Below are positions 62,635 through 64,000 of a stretch of 64,000 nucleotides of DNA, piece after piece. The stretch is from Paenibacillus cellulositrophicus (GTDB taxonomy: Bacteria; Bacillota; Bacilli; Paenibacillales; Paenibacillaceae): contig NZ_CP045295.1 of the NCBI RefSeq assembly GCF_009363095.1, positions 3,095,501-3,159,500 of the forward strand, given 5' to 3'. The notes under the pieces are model-generated. The model saw nothing but the letters and a program-made list of their open reading frames with translations, searched no databases and had not been told where the DNA came from. Position 1 is the first letter of the stretch; the number at the start of each line of letters is the position of its first letter. Made by a program: the position numbers and the translations under genes.

Positions 62635-64000
62635 CTACAGCGCCTCGATGATATCGCCCGCCACGAGCGATGCCGGATGGGCACGGCGCCGCGCCGCGGC
62701 TTCGCCGGCAAGCCCGTGCAGGTACACGCCGAACGCGGCGGCCTGCGGACCGCTTGCGCCCTGGGCCAGCAGCCCGGCGATGATGCCGGTCAGCACGTCG
62801 CCGGCGCCCCCGGTCGCCATGCCCGGGCTGCCGGTCGCGTTCACGAACGCATCGCCGTCCGGCGTGGCGATGACCGTCCGTGCGCCCTTGAGCACCAGCG
62901 TCACCCGGTGCGCCTTGGCGTATTCGGACGCCAGGCGAATCCGGTCGCGCTGCACCTCGGCGGTGGACAAGCCGGCCAGCCGCGCCATTTCGCCGGGATG
63001 GGGCGTCAGTACTGTGTCCGCCTGGCGCGGCTTCCACGCGTCCAGGTCGTCGCTGGCGGCCAGCATGTTGAGCGCGTCGGCGTCGACGACCATCGGGCAT
63101 GCCGCCTCCTCCCAGAGCGTGCGCAGCCAGCGTCCGTCGCCCTCGAAGCGCCCCAGCCCGGGGCCGACGGCGAGCACGTCGCGCCCGGCCAGCAGCTCGA
63201 GCACACGGGCGGCGGAGGCCTCGTGCCAGTCGGCGGCGGTCGCCGAGGCGAGCATGACCTCCGGCGCTGCGCCCGCCATATGCGGCAGCAGCGGACCGGG
63301 CAGCGCCCAGGTGACGAGGCCGCTGCCGGCTCGCAGGGCCGCCCGCGAGCAGAGCAGGCCGGCGCCGCTCATCGGCAGGCTGCCCGCCGCTACAAGCACG
63401 TGGCCGTACGTGCCTTTATGGCCGTCCGGCGAGCGGCGGCGCGCCGTATCGACCCCAAGCCGCGTGCGCAGCACCTCCTCCGTCAGCAGGAACGCGCTGA
63501 CGTTCTGCTGCGCGCACAGCAGCGCGGGGATGCCGATGGCGCGCACCACGATCTCCCCGGCGGCTTCCGAGCCGGGGAACTGCGCCAGGCCTCGCTTCAG
63601 GAACGCGAGGCATACAGTCCGCCGTGCACGGATGCAGGGATCGTGCACGGCCCCCGTGTCGGCGTCCAGCCCGCTCGGGATGTCCGCCGACACGATGTCC
63701 CTGCCGCTGCCGTTCGCCGCGGCAATCAGCTCGGCGTAGGCGTCGCGCGGCGCACCGCGGCTGCCGGTGCCGAGCAGGGCATCCACGATGCCCGTGCAGG
63801 CGGTAAAGTCCACGTCGTCTTGGCCGTGGACGAGCACCGGGATGCCCAATGCGCGGGCCGCGTCCCGCTGCAGCGCCGCCTCGCCGGTGAGGCTGCCGGG
63901 CTCTGCGGCGTATACGATCGTGACGCGCACACCCGCTTCACGCAAGTACCGCGCCGCGACCAGGCCGTCCCCGCCGTTGTTGCCCTTGCCGGCCAGGACG
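62635..64000 (-). CDS. nnr: Bifunctional NAD(P)H-hydrate epimerase/dehydratase (5' end cut by window edge)
   Basis: Metabolite repair enzyme that restores damaged NAD(P)H hydrates. The part seen starts inside the N-terminal epimerase domain with GKGNNGGDGLVAARYL and SADIPSGLDADTG, and continues into the ADP-dependent dehydratase domain: GHKGTYGHVLVAAGS, GPGLGR, LTPHPGEMARL, and GSPGMATGGAGDVLTGIIAG. Both active domains are intact in the visible part; roughly the first 50-60 residues lie beyond the right edge. Very GC-rich, more than its neighbours. Confidence 0.95.
   Translation of the reverse strand, partial: VLAGKGNNGGDGLVAARYLREAGVRVTIVYAAEPGSLTGEAALQRDAARALGIPVLVHGQDDVDFTACTGIVDALLGTGSRGAPRDAYAELIAAANGSGRDIVSADIPSGLDADTGAVHDPCIRARRTVCLAFLKRGLAQFPGSEAAGEIVVRAIGIPALLCAQQNVSAFLLTEEVLRTRLGVDTARRRSPDGHKGTYGHVLVAAGSLPMSGAGLLCSRAALRAGSGLVTWALPGPLLPHMAGAAPEVMLASATAADWHEASAARVLELLAGRDVLAVGPGLGRFEGDGRWLRTLWEEAACPMVVDADALNMLAASDDLDAWKPRQADTVLTPHPGEMARLAGLSTAEVQRDRIRLASEYAKAHRVTLVLKGARTVIATPDGDAFVNATGSPGMATGGAGDVLTGIIAGLLAQGASGPQAAAFGVYLHGLAGEAAARRRAHPASLVAGDIIEAL

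Noticed and set aside
1..64000. CRISPR arrays, insertion sequences, integrases, prophage modules
   Set aside because: No regularly spaced repeats of CRISPR type, no transposase or integrase motif; only single holin and endolysin-like genes were found.

Overview
The window comes from a high-GC, spore-forming Gram-positive bacterium of the Paenibacillus type. Evidence: three YjcZ-family small sporulation proteins, a CotF-type spore coat protein, YesM/YesN-type control of a polysaccharide locus, a T-box in front of serS, a cobalamin riboswitch in front of nrdAB, a ure operon with a urea transporter, and a mix of ATG, TTG and GTG starts with strong AGGAGG ribosome sites. No insertion sequence, integrase, CRISPR array or rRNA was seen; one tRNA gene, tRNA-Thr(CGT), is present. 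It reads as ordinary chromosome.

Layout, left to right. 1-2.4 kb: sugar ABC importer (two permeases, then a cut-off binding lipoprotein). 2.6-6.1 kb: TspO-like membrane protein, RidA, an orphan LytS-like histidine kinase, CsbD. 6.3-10.9 kb: a GntR/YtrA-type regulator with its operator, an ABC transporter, a three-copy tandem repeat leader, and a second ABC-2 exporter. 10.9-16 kb: HD-GYP phosphodiesterase, polysaccharide deacetylase, L,D-transpeptidase, glucosaminidase, GNAT acetyltransferase. 16-26.7 kb: SulP transporter, methyltransferase, TetR regulator divergent from an unknown gene, pyroglutamyl peptidase, a lone holin, a DUF523 protein, a spore coat protein, a CLC-type fluoride transporter behind a fluoride riboswitch, a CBS protein, YjcZ proteins, tRNA-Thr.

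26.9-31.3 kb: class I ribonucleotide reductase nrdA-nrdB behind an adenosylcobalamin riboswitch, with a highly folded 430-base spacer between the two genes. 31.4-35.2 kb: M50-like membrane protein, DUF1328, MarR with two tandem operators, T-box plus serS, DinB-like protein. 35.3-43.3 kb: nickel transporter, PadR regulator, ureABCEFGD and a divergent urea transporter. Together these import urea and nickel, build the nickel enzyme and release ammonia. 43.7-48.6 kb: two-component system with a BcrAB-like ABC exporter (antibiotic stress module), then a secreted amidohydrolase.

48.7-61.7 kb, all on the minus strand: a polysaccharide-use locus made of ABC permeases, binding lipoprotein, YesM kinase, YesN regulator, heparinase II/III-like protein, GH88 unsaturated glucuronyl hydrolase and a secreted multidomain GH43 arabinanase. 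The likely flow is: GH43 trims polymer outside, the ABC importer brings in oligosaccharides, the heparinase-like lyase and GH88 process uronate-containing pieces, and YesM/YesN senses the substrate. 61.9-64 kb: a 47-residue unknown protein, a small membrane protein and a cut-off NAD(P)H-hydrate repair enzyme.

The most unusual signals are non-coding: the tandem repeat leader at 8.4-8.6 kb that can pair in two registers next to a ribosome site, the folded nrdA-nrdB spacer, two families of dispersed intergenic repeats, and several clear operators.
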